The notes beneath the pieces are model-generated. The model was not told the origin of the DNA. It did no database searches and saw nothing but the letters and a program-made list of their open reading frames with translations. Shown piece after piece: positions 43,901 to 52,002 of a DNA stretch of 64,000 nt; positions within the stretch are counted from its first letter, which is position 1, and every line of letters starts with the position of its first letter. The DNA is from Erysipelotrichales bacterium. GTDB taxonomy: Bacteria > Bacillota_I > Bacilli_A > RF39 > UBA660. The stretch spans positions 1 to 64,000 of the forward strand of contig JAFLUY010000001.1 in NCBI GenBank assembly GCA_022508565.1, in the 5' to 3' direction. The translations under genes and the position numbers were made by a program.

Positions 43901-44615
43901 GCTTATGCACTTAAGTGATTTAAAATCAGGTTTGGCAACTGGTATTGATTTTGATTATTTTTGGGATAATGCCCTAGAGGAAGATATACCATTTTATGGT
44001 AATAAAGAGTTAGCAGTTGAGTTATGTTTCTTACATTATGAAAAAAGATTGACGCGAAGTGATATTGTTAAATATCATCACCCAGAATTAAGTGACAACG
44101 CAGTAGGTGAGTTGATAAGATCATTTACCGTTGCAATTATCAAACATCAACATGGTATAAGAAAAGCAAATGATTTTTCTTATGAGGAAGTTGCTGATTA
44201 TTACAATAGACATAAAGATAGTCTTGGAGCTGTTAATACAAAGATTTATGGACTTTATTTCAAGAAAGTTCAAAAAAATGGTCCTTTTGCTAAAATACGA
44301 CCAAGAAAACTTATTACATATGATTTAATAAAGGAAAAATTCCCTGATCATTTTAGATTAGATAATACTAATCCAGATCAAGTAAGAGAAATTTTAGGTG
44401 ATTATGGAGATACGCTTTCGGAAGAGTCAAGAGAAACTCTAGAATCGTTATTTGGTGTAACCCATGCTAATTTGTTAAGTGATGAAGAATGGGAGCAAAT
44501 TATTAATTTCTTAGGATTTCTTCAAATAAGGATTGAAAAAGATAATCAAAAAATAAAAAAAGATGTTTTAGAAGAAAGTAATAAAACAAAAAAGAGAAAA
44601 GAATTAAAACAGTAA
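40968..44615 (+). CDS. Giant sigma-70-family protein with repeated sigma-4-like modules
   Basis: A 1215-residue protein. Residues about 20-60 match sigma region 1.2 (YL..I...AT..E, then AIKDLIIKKN). Residues 60-138 are a full region 2 (LSLVVSIVFEIGG, GTIGLIEAVDAFDPSRGTAF, STYATYYIEMRIN, RLIRRPAYM). Region 3-like 158-182 and sigma-4-like 230-282 (IGNYFGLSRVAIYNVEMKL) follow. Then come further helix-turn-helix-like units near 564-612, 642-684, 783-842 (LSERERIILSLNYGL), 866-918, 941-983 and 1012-1057, ending in a Lys-rich tail. Primary sigma factors are 350-600 residues. It is monocistronic and intact. Promoter recognition is plausible but untested; the repeats could bind several -35 sites or partners. 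Confidence 0.8.
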   Translation: MANTKKNTQNEDYDTILSASCLQDYLKIIKKTKPATRKENDEMFSKYQNGDLAIKDLIIKKNLSLVVSIVFEIGGNLSDEQKLEYIESGTIGLIEAVDAFDPSRGTAFSTYATYYIEMRINSYRYHNKRLIRRPAYMEVALAKYNRLISEYEKAGKPLPSRDEICTILEISKEVLKRIEEDYKLEASSLDAAVKNDDEKSDDLSEFVGVEESGFNSLLDEIILEEIIKTLKYNTNEYEYFILYYRMISSEQKSCAEIGNYFGLSRVAIYNVEMKLKSKIKEMFDENHVLKREFIDEVKMKFPFESIKVTPTLLENYTLYFYLRENFFAKDQIILKEKLISNLTFDIRRVASEIMESEEYVREKSIDIDRLIRKTTNDIRYQLFSNNLIKSLKNKIYFLDLDSDLSDYFDIRKIINDYWQDKSLNEVLEASSLYNIQSDENLMNLINKFYGFVPKKDISFNKERLERDVNYSLYGFAKKDLPIEKFYSAFLENQNKFTSRERDFLNAYIFKKEEVSEDPSNSCMIYDSSVIDKLVLLYYKTENYKNDNFSLEKYKFVRDECMNNIGERGIMLLDLYYGLNGDSMLIREMAEFLKEYEDEVEKDFRRAKNNAISIYLGTSQYSFEKDKDIYASILNDENFVLGSPHLEIAKMFFLDGKTYDEIANLYEITPKLTQRRVSELNKYACTVMDYYRFGITSTKKNYPKEFLISILNKTEYDEEMKDILTTYIDNKSSVITAEIYQKDLEEVRNIIRRFNNLVNKIAISEVDVTKEDVEAAVLEHDSTNILSERERIILSLNYGLKNIYNPSGKKKYPIDIAEQLEINSNIGSVIKKAKEHVSAHKLGLLKTAIDFIDRNKLETVLRDQRLPLNEEDKNIIINAYGLYDTEYLSIKEISLKYNLREPIARKRLYRGIITINKYLNQEIDKAVLFEVDIEPYLKYFIIEDREILTLLYKDKLTQLEIQQKYNLSHHQFDLLMQKMLMHLSDLKSGLATGIDFDYFWDNALEEDIPFYGNKELAVELCFLHYEKRLTRSDIVKYHHPELSDNAVGELIRSFTVAIIKHQHGIRKANDFSYEEVADYYNRHKDSLGAVNTKIYGLYFKKVQKNGPFAKIRPRKLITYDLIKEKFPDHFRLDNTNPDQVREILGDYGDTLSEESRETLESLFGVTHANLLSDEEWEQIINFLGFLQIRIEKDNQKIKKDVLEESNKTKKRKELKQ

Positions 44616-44668
44616 ATAAATAATTAAAAAAATAATAATTATGATATAATTTAATTGAAGGTGATGTT

Positions 44669-45208
44669 ATGAAAATTTTAAAGAACGATTTGCAAAATGA
44701 ATTAAACTTAAGAACTGAAAAAGATTATCCAGTAAAAGGTGTTGAATTTATTGATATCACTCCTTTAGTGCTACAAAAGGATACTTTAAAAGAAATTACT
44801 GATAAATTTGTAATTGAATTAGGTGATAAAAATGTTGATTATATTGTAGCACCTGAAGCTAGAGGATTTCTATTTGGTGCAGCAGTTGCTAATGAATTAA
44901 ATGTAGGTCTAATATCTGTAAGAAAAAAAGGAAAATTACCTCCATCAACTGTTGCAAGACAAGTAAGCTATGAAAAAGAATACGGTGCTGATATTTTAGA
45001 ACTTCCAAAATTAGTAAACGATACTTATGAAAATAAGAATTTTTATATAATTGATGATATATACGCTACAGGTAATACTCTAAAAGCTATTAAGGAAGCC
45101 ATAATTGCTTTAGGTGGTAATGTTGTTGGCGAAGGAGTAGTTATGAACATCGTTGAATTAAATAATAATAAAGAGTTATTCTCTTTAATTGATATTAATG
45201 AGGATTAA
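44669..45208 (+). CDS. apt: Adenine phosphoribosyltransferase
   Basis: A 179-residue type I phosphoribosyltransferase with YIVAPEARGFLFGAAVANEL, VRKKGKLPPST and the PRPP loop FYIIDDIYATGNTLKAI. It salvages adenine to AMP. It has its own promoter (TATAAT at 44644) and a GAAGGTGATGTT site. In many Firmicutes apt precedes relA; here an unknown gene follows after a terminator. Confidence 0.94.
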   Translation: MKILKNDLQNELNLRTEKDYPVKGVEFIDITPLVLQKDTLKEITDKFVIELGDKNVDYIVAPEARGFLFGAAVANELNVGLISVRKKGKLPPSTVARQVSYEKEYGADILELPKLVNDTYENKNFYIIDDIYATGNTLKAIKEAIIALGGNVVGEGVVMNIVELNNNKELFSLIDINED

Positions 45209-45220
45209 GTTATATTATTT

Positions 45221-45251
45221 CACTTACAAATGAGTTTTGTAAGTGTTTTTT
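45221..45251 (+). terminator. Terminator after apt
   Basis: CACTTACAAA / TTTGTAAGTG 10-bp stem and six T. Confidence 0.9.
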
Positions 45252-45308
45252 CTTGCAACTATTTACTAGACTTTGATACAATAATTATAAGAAATGGGTG
45301 GTTTTAAG

Positions 45309-46676
45309 GTGGCAACAAGAAAAAAAGTTGACAAAGTAAAAGAAGAATTTGAAAGAAAAATTGAAATATTTAAAAAGAATAATGCAGCATTATGTGATAT
45401 GCTTGCACTTTATAGTTATTTTGTAATTCATGAAAAAAATTTTGATCCAGCAGGTTATATTACACTAGAAGCGGTAATTAAAGATTTAGAAGATCCAGAT
45501 ATTAACGTTCCTTTCAAGGCAGACACTTTAGAATCTATGGTTGATTATTGTTGGGAACAAGAACGTGATTTGCTAAGAGAACTAAAGGAAACTAAATATT
45601 ATAAAAGATTAGAATCTAAAATACGTGAGGATTACCGTACAAACCAAATAAGAATGTTCTTTGCAGTTGATCATACTTGTTCAAAGCAAGAATTATTAAA
45701 AAAGCCATATGATTTCATTGGGAATTTATGTGAATATTCATGTAATTTTATAAGCGAAATTTTATGTTCCGATATGCCAGTGAATAAAAAAATAGATGTT
45801 TTTTATGATGTGTTAATGTATTATATCAAAAACTACTATAAATCAAAATTGGAACATCTTTTAAGTCCAACGGGTGCTGGTCATGATTTATCAAGAACAA
45901 AATATACAGATAAAGAAAAAAAGATAAATAAACTATTAGAATCTTTTAAAAATGCTATGGATAAAGATATAGAAAGAAAAAAGAATTTATTTGAAGCAAT
46001 AGCGACTACAGATGCATCTATTAGTGCTAGGGTAGATATTCTTTGCTATCTAGAAAGCAATAACATAGTAGATTTTATGAATCTAACACATACTGTAAAA
46101 ATTGATGGCCAAAAAATGAAAGGATCTATAATTACTTGCATTAGCAATAATAATCTAGATAACTTGAAACAACTATATGAATTGGATGAATATAATAATC
46201 TATCAGAAAAAATTAGACGAGTTGATGATCTTTATATTTTATCATCAATAAGCATATTTCAACTTGCTTCATTTATTAAATTATCAAATTATAATACAAG
46301 TATAGAAGATATTAGATTGATAGCAAAAAGAGTATTAGAATATCAAATTGATTTAGGAAGAGTACGTGAAGATGTAATAGCTGATATAAAGGATGCAATT
46401 ATTCATAAAGCCAGAGATAAAAAGGAATTTAAAATTTATTGTGAATTAGCTGATTTATTTATAAAAGAATCAGATTATAAACAATATAAAAAAGATCAAG
46501 AAGAAAAAGAAACTCAAGAAGAGAAAATTAGAGAACAACAAATTGCGGAATTAGAAAATGCTCAATACCAATTATACTTGAGACTTTATAATATGAATGA
46601 ATCATTACAAGAACAAGTACCAGGTAAGAAAGTAATTAAAGAATTAACATTTAAAAAGCCAAGTAGCGAAAATTAA
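45309..46676 (+). CDS. Unknown mostly helical protein (455 aa)
   Basis: I do not recognise it. It is a soluble, almost wholly helical protein without signal peptide, Cys-rich near residues 120-150 (DHTCSKQ, NLCEYSCNF), with a charged coiled-coil C-terminus (about 395-440). It stands alone between terminators. GTG at 45309 is taken as start because GGGTGG lies seven bases upstream; the ATG at 45294 overlaps that site and would add five residues. Loosely similar in composition and length to the unknown at 61543, but I cannot show homology by eye. Confidence 0.65.
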   Translation: MATRKKVDKVKEEFERKIEIFKKNNAALCDMLALYSYFVIHEKNFDPAGYITLEAVIKDLEDPDINVPFKADTLESMVDYCWEQERDLLRELKETKYYKRLESKIREDYRTNQIRMFFAVDHTCSKQELLKKPYDFIGNLCEYSCNFISEILCSDMPVNKKIDVFYDVLMYYIKNYYKSKLEHLLSPTGAGHDLSRTKYTDKEKKINKLLESFKNAMDKDIERKKNLFEAIATTDASISARVDILCYLESNNIVDFMNLTHTVKIDGQKMKGSIITCISNNNLDNLKQLYELDEYNNLSEKIRRVDDLYILSSISIFQLASFIKLSNYNTSIEDIRLIAKRVLEYQIDLGRVREDVIADIKDAIIHKARDKKEFKIYCELADLFIKESDYKQYKKDQEEKETQEEKIREQQIAELENAQYQLYLRLYNMNESLQEQVPGKKVIKELTFKKPSSEN

Positions 46677-46677
46677 T

Positions 46678-46712
46678 AAAAAGACAGCTTATAAATGAAG
46701 TTGTCTTTTTGT
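46678..46712 (+). terminator. Terminator
   Basis: AAAAAGACAGCTT / AAGTTGTCTTTTT 13-bp stem with one G-T pair. Confidence 0.8.
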
Positions 46713-46739
46713 TTGTATTTTTAATTTTCAACCATAATA
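46711..46739 (+). promoter_or_regulatory. Possible sigma-G-like promoter before oxidoreductase
   Basis: GTTTG (one mismatch to GHATR), 17-nt spacer, CATAATA (46733-46739, full match). The -10 lies in a CCAT-N7-ATGG dyad as at 20117 and 50815. The weakest of the four. Confidence 0.4.
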
Positions 46740-46753
46740 TTAATGGTGATATT

Positions 46754-48196
46754 ATGGAAAGCAAAAGTGTTTGGAAAATAAATGAAGCGAATGACTTCAA
46801 ATCGTTAAACAGAAGTATAAATGTTGATATAGCTATTATTGGTGGTGGAATAACTGGTTTATCATGTGCTTATTTTTTAAAAGATGAAAAATTTAAAGTA
46901 GCCTTATTTGAAAAAGATAAACTTTATTCATCAGTTACAGCTAGAACAACAGGAAAAATAACATTTTTACAACAAGGTCTTTTAACAAAAATTAAACACA
47001 TTTATAACACCAATACGGCTATTTCATATTATAATTCTCAAAAAGAAGCAATTAATATTCTTGATAGCATTATAAAAAAGGAAAATATTGACTGTGATCT
47101 AAAAAAGGTTAGCAGTTATTATTTTACAAATGATAAAGCTAAAGTTAAAAAAATTAAAGAAGAAAAAGATATTTTAGAAAGATGTGGAGAAGAAGTAACT
47201 TATAATTATAATTTACCTGATGGATTAAACCTTGAATTTGGTATAAGTTGTGATAATACTTATGTTTTTAATCCAACAAAGTATTTGAATTCTTTAAGTC
47301 AGATTATAAAAGATAAAATAAGTATTTATGAAAATAGTAATGTAACTAAAATTAATAGATTAGATAATCATTTTGAATTAATTGTTAATAATCATAAAGT
47401 AAAGTGTAAGAAAGTCATTATAGCCTCACACTATCCATACTTTTTATTTCCATATCTTATGCCGCTTAAGTGTTATTTGGAAAAGTCATATATCGGAGCA
47501 TACAAAGATGAAAGTGACATAAACTTTAGTGCCATTAATGAAGGCAAACCAACTTTATCAATAAGATATGTTGAAGATGATATTCTCTATAAACTAATAC
47601 TTACTAATTCAGATAATTTGGCTATTAATAGTAATGATCAAAAAAACTTTTCCGTACTTATGCAAGGGAAACCATCATACCTTTGGTCAAATGTTGATAT
47701 AATAACTAAAGATTATATGCCGTATATTGGTGCAATTGAAGAAAACTTATATATTGCAACTGGTTACAATACTTGGGGAATGACTAATGGAACTTTAGCA
47801 GGTTCTATTATAAAAGACATAATTATGAATAAAGATAATGAATATATTAAATTATTTTCTGCCAAAAGGCATGATAACTTAAATACTCTAATTAGATATC
47901 CCTTATTTATTGCATCGAGTGCATATTCATTTATATCATCAAAATTAGTGAAAAATAAATCATGGTATAAAAGCAATATAGAATTTAAAAAGATAAATGG
48001 TGAGAATGTTGGCATTTATCATGATGAAAATGGTGCTTATTATATAGTTAAAAATAAGTGTCCACATCTAGGTTGTAGTTTGATATTTAATGAAATAGAA
48101 AAAACATGGGATTGTCCATGTCATGGTTCTCGTTTTGACCTATCGGGTAAGTCAATTTGTGGTCCAGCTAATTATGATATAACTTTTAAAGAATAA
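46754..48196 (+). CDS. FAD-dependent oxidoreductase with C-terminal Rieske domain
   Basis: A 480-residue protein. Residues about 20-375 are a DAO-type FAD domain (IAIIGGGITGLSCAYFL dinucleotide site, then TARTTGKITFLQQGL, and IATGYNTWGMTNGT near its end). Residues about 400-480 are a Rieske [2Fe-2S] domain with CPHLGCSL and CPCHGSRF ligands (CxH...CxxH). This fusion is known in Bacillus (YhfW-like) and its substrate is undefined. The Rieske cluster could pass electrons to FAD. ATG at 46754 follows GGTGATATT. The promoter is sigma-G-like, suggesting late-sporulation expression, by inference. Confidence 0.87.
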   Translation: MESKSVWKINEANDFKSLNRSINVDIAIIGGGITGLSCAYFLKDEKFKVALFEKDKLYSSVTARTTGKITFLQQGLLTKIKHIYNTNTAISYYNSQKEAINILDSIIKKENIDCDLKKVSSYYFTNDKAKVKKIKEEKDILERCGEEVTYNYNLPDGLNLEFGISCDNTYVFNPTKYLNSLSQIIKDKISIYENSNVTKINRLDNHFELIVNNHKVKCKKVIIASHYPYFLFPYLMPLKCYLEKSYIGAYKDESDINFSAINEGKPTLSIRYVEDDILYKLILTNSDNLAINSNDQKNFSVLMQGKPSYLWSNVDIITKDYMPYIGAIEENLYIATGYNTWGMTNGTLAGSIIKDIIMNKDNEYIKLFSAKRHDNLNTLIRYPLFIASSAYSFISSKLVKNKSWYKSNIEFKKINGENVGIYHDENGAYYIVKNKCPHLGCSLIFNEIEKTWDCPCHGSRFDLSGKSICGPANYDITFKE

Positions 48197-48197
48197 A

Positions 48198-48233
48198 AAT
48201 AACCTTTATTAGGTTGTTTTTTTGTCGTTATTT
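48198..48233 (+). terminator. Terminator
   Basis: AATAACCT / AGGTTGTT stem with a TTATT loop and seven T. Confidence 0.7.
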
Positions 48234-48243
48234 GTCGAGTGTA

Positions 48244-48272
48244 TTGAAATATAAATAGTAATTGTATAGTAT
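48244..48272 (+). promoter_or_regulatory. Toxin promoter, copy B
   Basis: TTGAAA (48244-48249), 17-nt spacer, TAGTAT (48267-48272), at the same place as in copy A. Confidence 0.65.
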
Positions 48273-48355
48273 ATTCACTCGAGAGACACAAGATGCTTAT
48301 CACTCTAACCTCAAGCTAATTATTTAAGGTAATTAAGTAGTAAAGGAGTGATGTT

Positions 48356-48436
48356 ATGAGTAAAAACGAAATGTCATTAGTGATATTTTTACTTTTATTT
48401 ATAATAATTTTGATGTTGCTCTATAGTTTACTATAG
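48356..48436 (+). CDS. Small hydrophobic peptide, probable type I toxin (26 aa)
   Basis: ATG after AAAGGAGTGATGTT. The first 18 residues are identical to copy A (MSKNEMSLVIFLLLFIII), then LMLLYSLL and a stop. It lacks the C-terminal Lys of copy A. Synonymous differences within the identical part (for example AAG/AAA, TCC/TCA, CTA/CTT) show that selection keeps the peptide. Probable membrane-acting toxin; not tested. Confidence 0.7.
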   Translation: MSKNEMSLVIFLLLFIIILMLLYSLL

Positions 48437-48442
48437 AACAAA

Positions 48443-48522
48443 TAAAAAAAGCATCTTACTCATTTGAATAAGATGCACACACCATAGTGGTAAGCATTAG
48501 CTTGAAATGTAATGCCTCTCAC
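48443..48522 (-). ncRNA. Antisense RNA (predicted antitoxin), copy B
   Basis: Minus-strand promoter TTGCAT (48558-48553), 18-nt spacer, TATAAT (48534-48529); RNA from about 48522 to the hairpin 48451-48476, followed on this strand by seven T. Same design as copy A. Confidence 0.65.
48451..48476 (-). terminator. Terminator of antisense RNA, copy B
   Basis: GCATCTTA / TAAGATGC, plus TC / GA after a mismatch, ATTT loop; T run on the minus strand. Confidence 0.7.
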
Positions 48523-48634
48523 ATTTACATTATATCACAACAAGAAAAAAATATGCAATAATAATATTTACAAAAACAAAACAAATGTATGTAATATTTA
48601 ATAGAACTATGATAAAATTAAATAAGGTGAATTT

Positions 48635-50812
48635 ATGAACTACATCAAGGGAAAATATAAAAATTCAATATTTACATCTGAATCCGGCTATACAGTTGGT
48701 CTTTTTCGTTGCAAGGAATCTGATGTCGAAGAAGATTTAGTAAATAAGACTATTACGTTCACCGGTTTTTTTCCTGAGCTTAATACTGAAGATACCTATA
48801 TTTTTTATGGCAATTATATTTATCATGAAAGATACGGATATCAATTTCAAGTAAGTGAATATGAAAGAATTGAACCAGAGGGAAAAGATGCAGTAGTTGA
48901 ATTTTTAAGTTCATCATTTGTTAAAGGTTGTGGAGAAAAAACAGCCAAGAGAATTGTTGATACTTTAGGAGATCAAGCAATCGCATTGATTAAGGAAGAT
49001 AAAAATAATCTTCTTAAATGTAAAATATCAGTTCTTTCTGCTGAAAAAATATATAATTCAATCATTTCCTACTATGATTCTGATGAATTAATAATATATT
49101 TAAAAGGCCTAGGTTTTTCAGTTAAAGAAATAACAAGAATAATAAGTCTTTATGGCAACAATGTCAAAAAAATAATAGAAAATGATTTATATTCTCTAGT
49201 TGACTTTATCGAATTTGCCAAAATTGATAAAGTATATTTTAAAGTCTTTGAAGAAACTAATGATATGAGACGACTTGCGTGTATAATTGAAGCAATGAAA
49301 AGACTTACTTTTGAATTGGGTGACACATATTCATATAAGGAAGAAATATATCAATATGTCCTAGCTAATTTCAAGATCGATTTATATGATTCTTTTGATG
49401 AATTAGCTTTTAATTTAAGTGAAGTAGGTAAAATAAAAATAGTTGATAACAAATATTATTTATATGATGTTTATTGTGATGAATTATATATTAGGGATTC
49501 ATTATTTACACTTGCAAGTTCTGATACTAGAATGATTAATAGCTTTGATGATTATTTAGCATCAATTGAAAGAGAATTTGATATTACTTATAATGACGAA
49601 CAAAAGAAAGCTATAAAAGAAGTACTAAATAATTCTTTAACAATAATAACAGGTGGTCCAGGTACTGGAAAAACGACAATTATTAATGGTTTAATTCGAA
49701 TGTATCAATATATCAATAATTTAACTGGTCTTCAAATGGGGAGAAAAGTAGCACTACTTGCGCCAACCGGAAGAGCAAGTAAAAGAATGAGTGAGACCAC
49801 TAACTTTGGAGCATCAACTATTCATAGATATCTAAAATGGAATCATGAAACGAAAGCTTTCGGCGTTAATGAACTTAATAAAAATGAACATGAATTTATT
49901 ATAGTTGATGAAACAAGTATGGTTGACAATGAGTTGCTTGCAAATCTTTTAAGAGGAATTCACCATAATGTAAAAATTGTATTCGTAGGTGATGAACACC
50001 AATTACCATCCGTTGGTCCAGGAAATATTTTAAAAGACATAATTGCATCAGATATGTTTGCTCATGTACGTCTTTCAAATATTTACCGTCAAAGCGAAAA
50101 CTCTTATATTCCTGTTTTGGCAAGTGAGATAAAAAATGTTTCAGATTCAATTGATTTAGAAAATAAAAAAGATGATTATAACTTCTTAAAGTGTGATCGC
50201 ATGAATGTTAAAAGCATGTTAAAAACTATTATTAATAGATGTATCGATAAAGGTTTAGATGAAAAGGAAATTCAAGTGCTTGCTCCAATGTATAAGGGTG
50301 AAAATGGAATTGATAATCTTAACTTTATCTTACAAGATTTATTTAATCCGCCATCTTTAAAGTTAAATGAAGTTCATATTGGTAGTATAATTTATCGTGA
50401 AAACGATAAGATAATAAATTTAGTCAACAATATTGATCAAAATATATTTAATGGAGATATAGGTTATATTGAAAGTATAAATACGAATAAATCATCAGAA
50501 TTTATGAAAATAAATTTTTATGGTAATCATGTAACTATAAAAAAAGAAGAAGTTCCAACCATTAGACATGCTTATGCGATGAGCATTCATAAAAGTCAGG
50601 GTAGTGAATTTAATCATGTCATAATTCCAATGACAAAAGAATATAATAGAATGCTTTACAATAAGCTTCTATACACAGGAGTATCTCGTGCTAAAAAATC
50701 TCTTGTTATAATTGGAGATCCAGAAGCATTTACATATGCCGTTAATAATTCTTATAGCAAAGAAAGAAAAACCTCATTAACTGAATTAATAATGAATAAA
50801 TATCGAAATTAA
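48635..50812 (+). CDS. recD2: RecD2-type ATP-dependent DNA helicase
   Basis: A 725-residue SF1B helicase of the RecD2/TraA type. It has an N-terminal OB-like domain (about 1-85), HhH segments (about 90-200), Walker A TGGPGTGKTT (about residue 341), motif II VDETSMVDNEL, GDEHQLPSVGPGN, and motif VI-region AYAMSIHKSQGSEF and YTGVSRAKKS. It unwinds DNA 5' to 3', with roles in repair when RecB and RecC are absent. It is monocistronic. Confidence 0.95.
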   Translation: MNYIKGKYKNSIFTSESGYTVGLFRCKESDVEEDLVNKTITFTGFFPELNTEDTYIFYGNYIYHERYGYQFQVSEYERIEPEGKDAVVEFLSSSFVKGCGEKTAKRIVDTLGDQAIALIKEDKNNLLKCKISVLSAEKIYNSIISYYDSDELIIYLKGLGFSVKEITRIISLYGNNVKKIIENDLYSLVDFIEFAKIDKVYFKVFEETNDMRRLACIIEAMKRLTFELGDTYSYKEEIYQYVLANFKIDLYDSFDELAFNLSEVGKIKIVDNKYYLYDVYCDELYIRDSLFTLASSDTRMINSFDDYLASIEREFDITYNDEQKKAIKEVLNNSLTIITGGPGTGKTTIINGLIRMYQYINNLTGLQMGRKVALLAPTGRASKRMSETTNFGASTIHRYLKWNHETKAFGVNELNKNEHEFIIVDETSMVDNELLANLLRGIHHNVKIVFVGDEHQLPSVGPGNILKDIIASDMFAHVRLSNIYRQSENSYIPVLASEIKNVSDSIDLENKKDDYNFLKCDRMNVKSMLKTIINRCIDKGLDEKEIQVLAPMYKGENGIDNLNFILQDLFNPPSLKLNEVHIGSIIYRENDKIINLVNNIDQNIFNGDIGYIESINTNKSSEFMKINFYGNHVTIKKEEVPTIRHAYAMSIHKSQGSEFNHVIIPMTKEYNRMLYNKLLYTGVSRAKKSLVIIGDPEAFTYAVNNSYSKERKTSLTELIMNKYRN

Positions 50813-50822
50813 GTCCATACTA
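50793..50822 (+). promoter_or_regulatory. Sigma-G-like promoter before 45-aa membrane protein
   Basis: TGAATA (50793-50798), 17-nt spacer, CATACTA (50816-50822). This equals the B. subtilis sigma-G consensus TGAATA / CATACTA as I recall it, with no mismatch. The -35 lies inside the end of recD2. Confidence 0.65.
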
Positions 50823-50839
50823 TAAATGGAGGTTATACG

Positions 50840-50977
50840 ATGAAAAAAATAATGAGTGCAATAACTTTATCTACAACCTTAGGTTGTATTGCTGCAGCCA
50901 GCTATATGATGATGAAAAAGAAAAATAAAAACATGTTAGATATTATTATTGAAGAAATAGAAACAGTAAAACAATAA
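50840..50977 (+). CDS. Small membrane protein (45 aa), possible sporulation gene
   Basis: ATG at 50840 after GGAGGTTATACG. The 45-residue product has a membrane helix (about 5-25, AITLSTTLGCIAAASYMMM), a Lys cluster (KKKNKN) and an amphipathic acidic end (MLDIIIEEIETVKQ). The topology is probably N-out/C-in. No family recognised. Forespore-type promoter and a shared terminator support it as a real gene. Confidence 0.7.
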   Translation: MKKIMSAITLSTTLGCIAAASYMMMKKKNKNMLDIIIEEIETVKQ

Positions 50978-51001
50978 GAGAGTCAAATATTTGACTCTCT
51001 T
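50978..51001. terminator. Bidirectional terminator
   Basis: Perfect 24-base palindrome AGAGAGTCAAAT / ATTTGACTCTCT between convergent genes; U-rich on both sides though not strong. Confidence 0.75.
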
Positions 51002-51936
51002 TATTTTAATTCTAAATAAATTGATTTATTAAAGGTATGATCTTCAATATCAAATTCTTCTAAAGTTTCAGTATTTATTAAATAAAATTTATGAAGTAAT
51101 ATGTCTTTTGCATACCCACCATCATTTGGATTATCAACTGGGTCATCCCAAGTTAAGTCTAAGTGCACCCAAGCATCATTTAGATATAAGACATTCCATA
51201 CATGAGTAGAACTAGCAACTTTAAAATTTGGGATCTTAAGCCTGTCTAATACTAAAGCCATTGCATCAGTATAACCAGAACATATGGCATATCCTTCAAA
51301 TAAAACTCCATTTGCTTTTGATGAATCATGAGTAGTTGTTCCAGTCTTTAATTCTTCCTCATATGCTTGATCATACTTAGTATTATTAATAAAGTAATCG
51401 TGGAATGCATAAATTATATCTTCTTTATCCATCTCGCTTGTAACTAACAAGTTCCATAAGTCATCCAATTTGGCATTTATTTTTCTTATATCTTCATCAC
51501 TGTAGATACGTTCAGTTATGATAGTAACTTCACCAGCTGTGTCATATTGAACTTTTAATGTTTTAAAATTGTTAAATGGTGATACAAAATTTCCTAAAGT
51601 TGTTAATATATCTAGGGAATTAGAATCACTTATTTTATTAACATCATCTAAACAATCTTGATATTCAACCGGGCAATAGAAAGTAAAAGTTTCATATCCA
51701 TAATCTAGAACTGTATAAAAAATATTTATAAGTTCTTGAAAATTATAGGGAACAAAATCATCTGTAATACTGACATATTTATAATTTGCATCTTTTGCAT
51801 AAAAGTTTTTATCAGTTAAGACTACTTTTTGAGTTGAATAAAAGTATGAACTTATTTTATCTGTTATAGTTGGTAACTTATAAATAGATGCACCCATAAG
51901 TAATAAACAGATAATAATAGTTAAAAATCTTTTCAT
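51001..51936 (-). CDS. Exported transglutaminase-like protein
   Basis: A 311-residue protein with an N-terminal signal/anchor helix (about 3-22) and a C-terminal transglutaminase core. Cys lies in GYAICSGYTDAMALVLDRL, His in STHVWNVLYL and Asp in HLDLTWDDP, a complete triad. It may crosslink or cleave cell-surface proteins. The start at 51936 is set by GGAGGG just upstream on the minus strand; a longer frame to 51966 lacks a site. It is the first of two minus-strand genes here, downstream of rpsT. Confidence 0.85.
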   Translation of the reverse strand: MKRFLTIIICLLLMGASIYKLPTITDKISSYFYSTQKVVLTDKNFYAKDANYKYVSITDDFVPYNFQELINIFYTVLDYGYETFTFYCPVEYQDCLDDVNKISDSNSLDILTTLGNFVSPFNNFKTLKVQYDTAGEVTIITERIYSDEDIRKINAKLDDLWNLLVTSEMDKEDIIYAFHDYFINNTKYDQAYEEELKTGTTTHDSSKANGVLFEGYAICSGYTDAMALVLDRLKIPNFKVASSTHVWNVLYLNDAWVHLDLTWDDPVDNPNDGGYAKDILLHKFYLINTETLEEFDIEDHTFNKSIYLELK

Positions 51937-51970
51937 AAGTCCCTCCACTATAATAATATCATGCATACAT

Positions 51971-52002
51971 AAAAAAAAGAAATGATTATTTGCTCATTTC
52001 TT
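51971..52002 (-). terminator. Terminator of rpsT
   Basis: On the minus strand AAGAAATGA / TCATTTCTT followed by T run; includes the rpsT stop codon. Confidence 0.8.

Larger units (their letters stand above)
48231..48540 (+). repeat. Type I toxin-antitoxin-like locus, copy B (paralogous to 17939-18250)
   Basis: Second copy with the same element order as copy A. Spacing is kept almost exactly while many single bases differ, including paired changes that keep complementarity between the 5' leader (TCAAGCTAAT, 48311-48320) and the 3' element (ATTAGCTTGA, 48496-48505). It fills the gap between the Rieske oxidoreductase and recD2. Confidence 0.75.
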
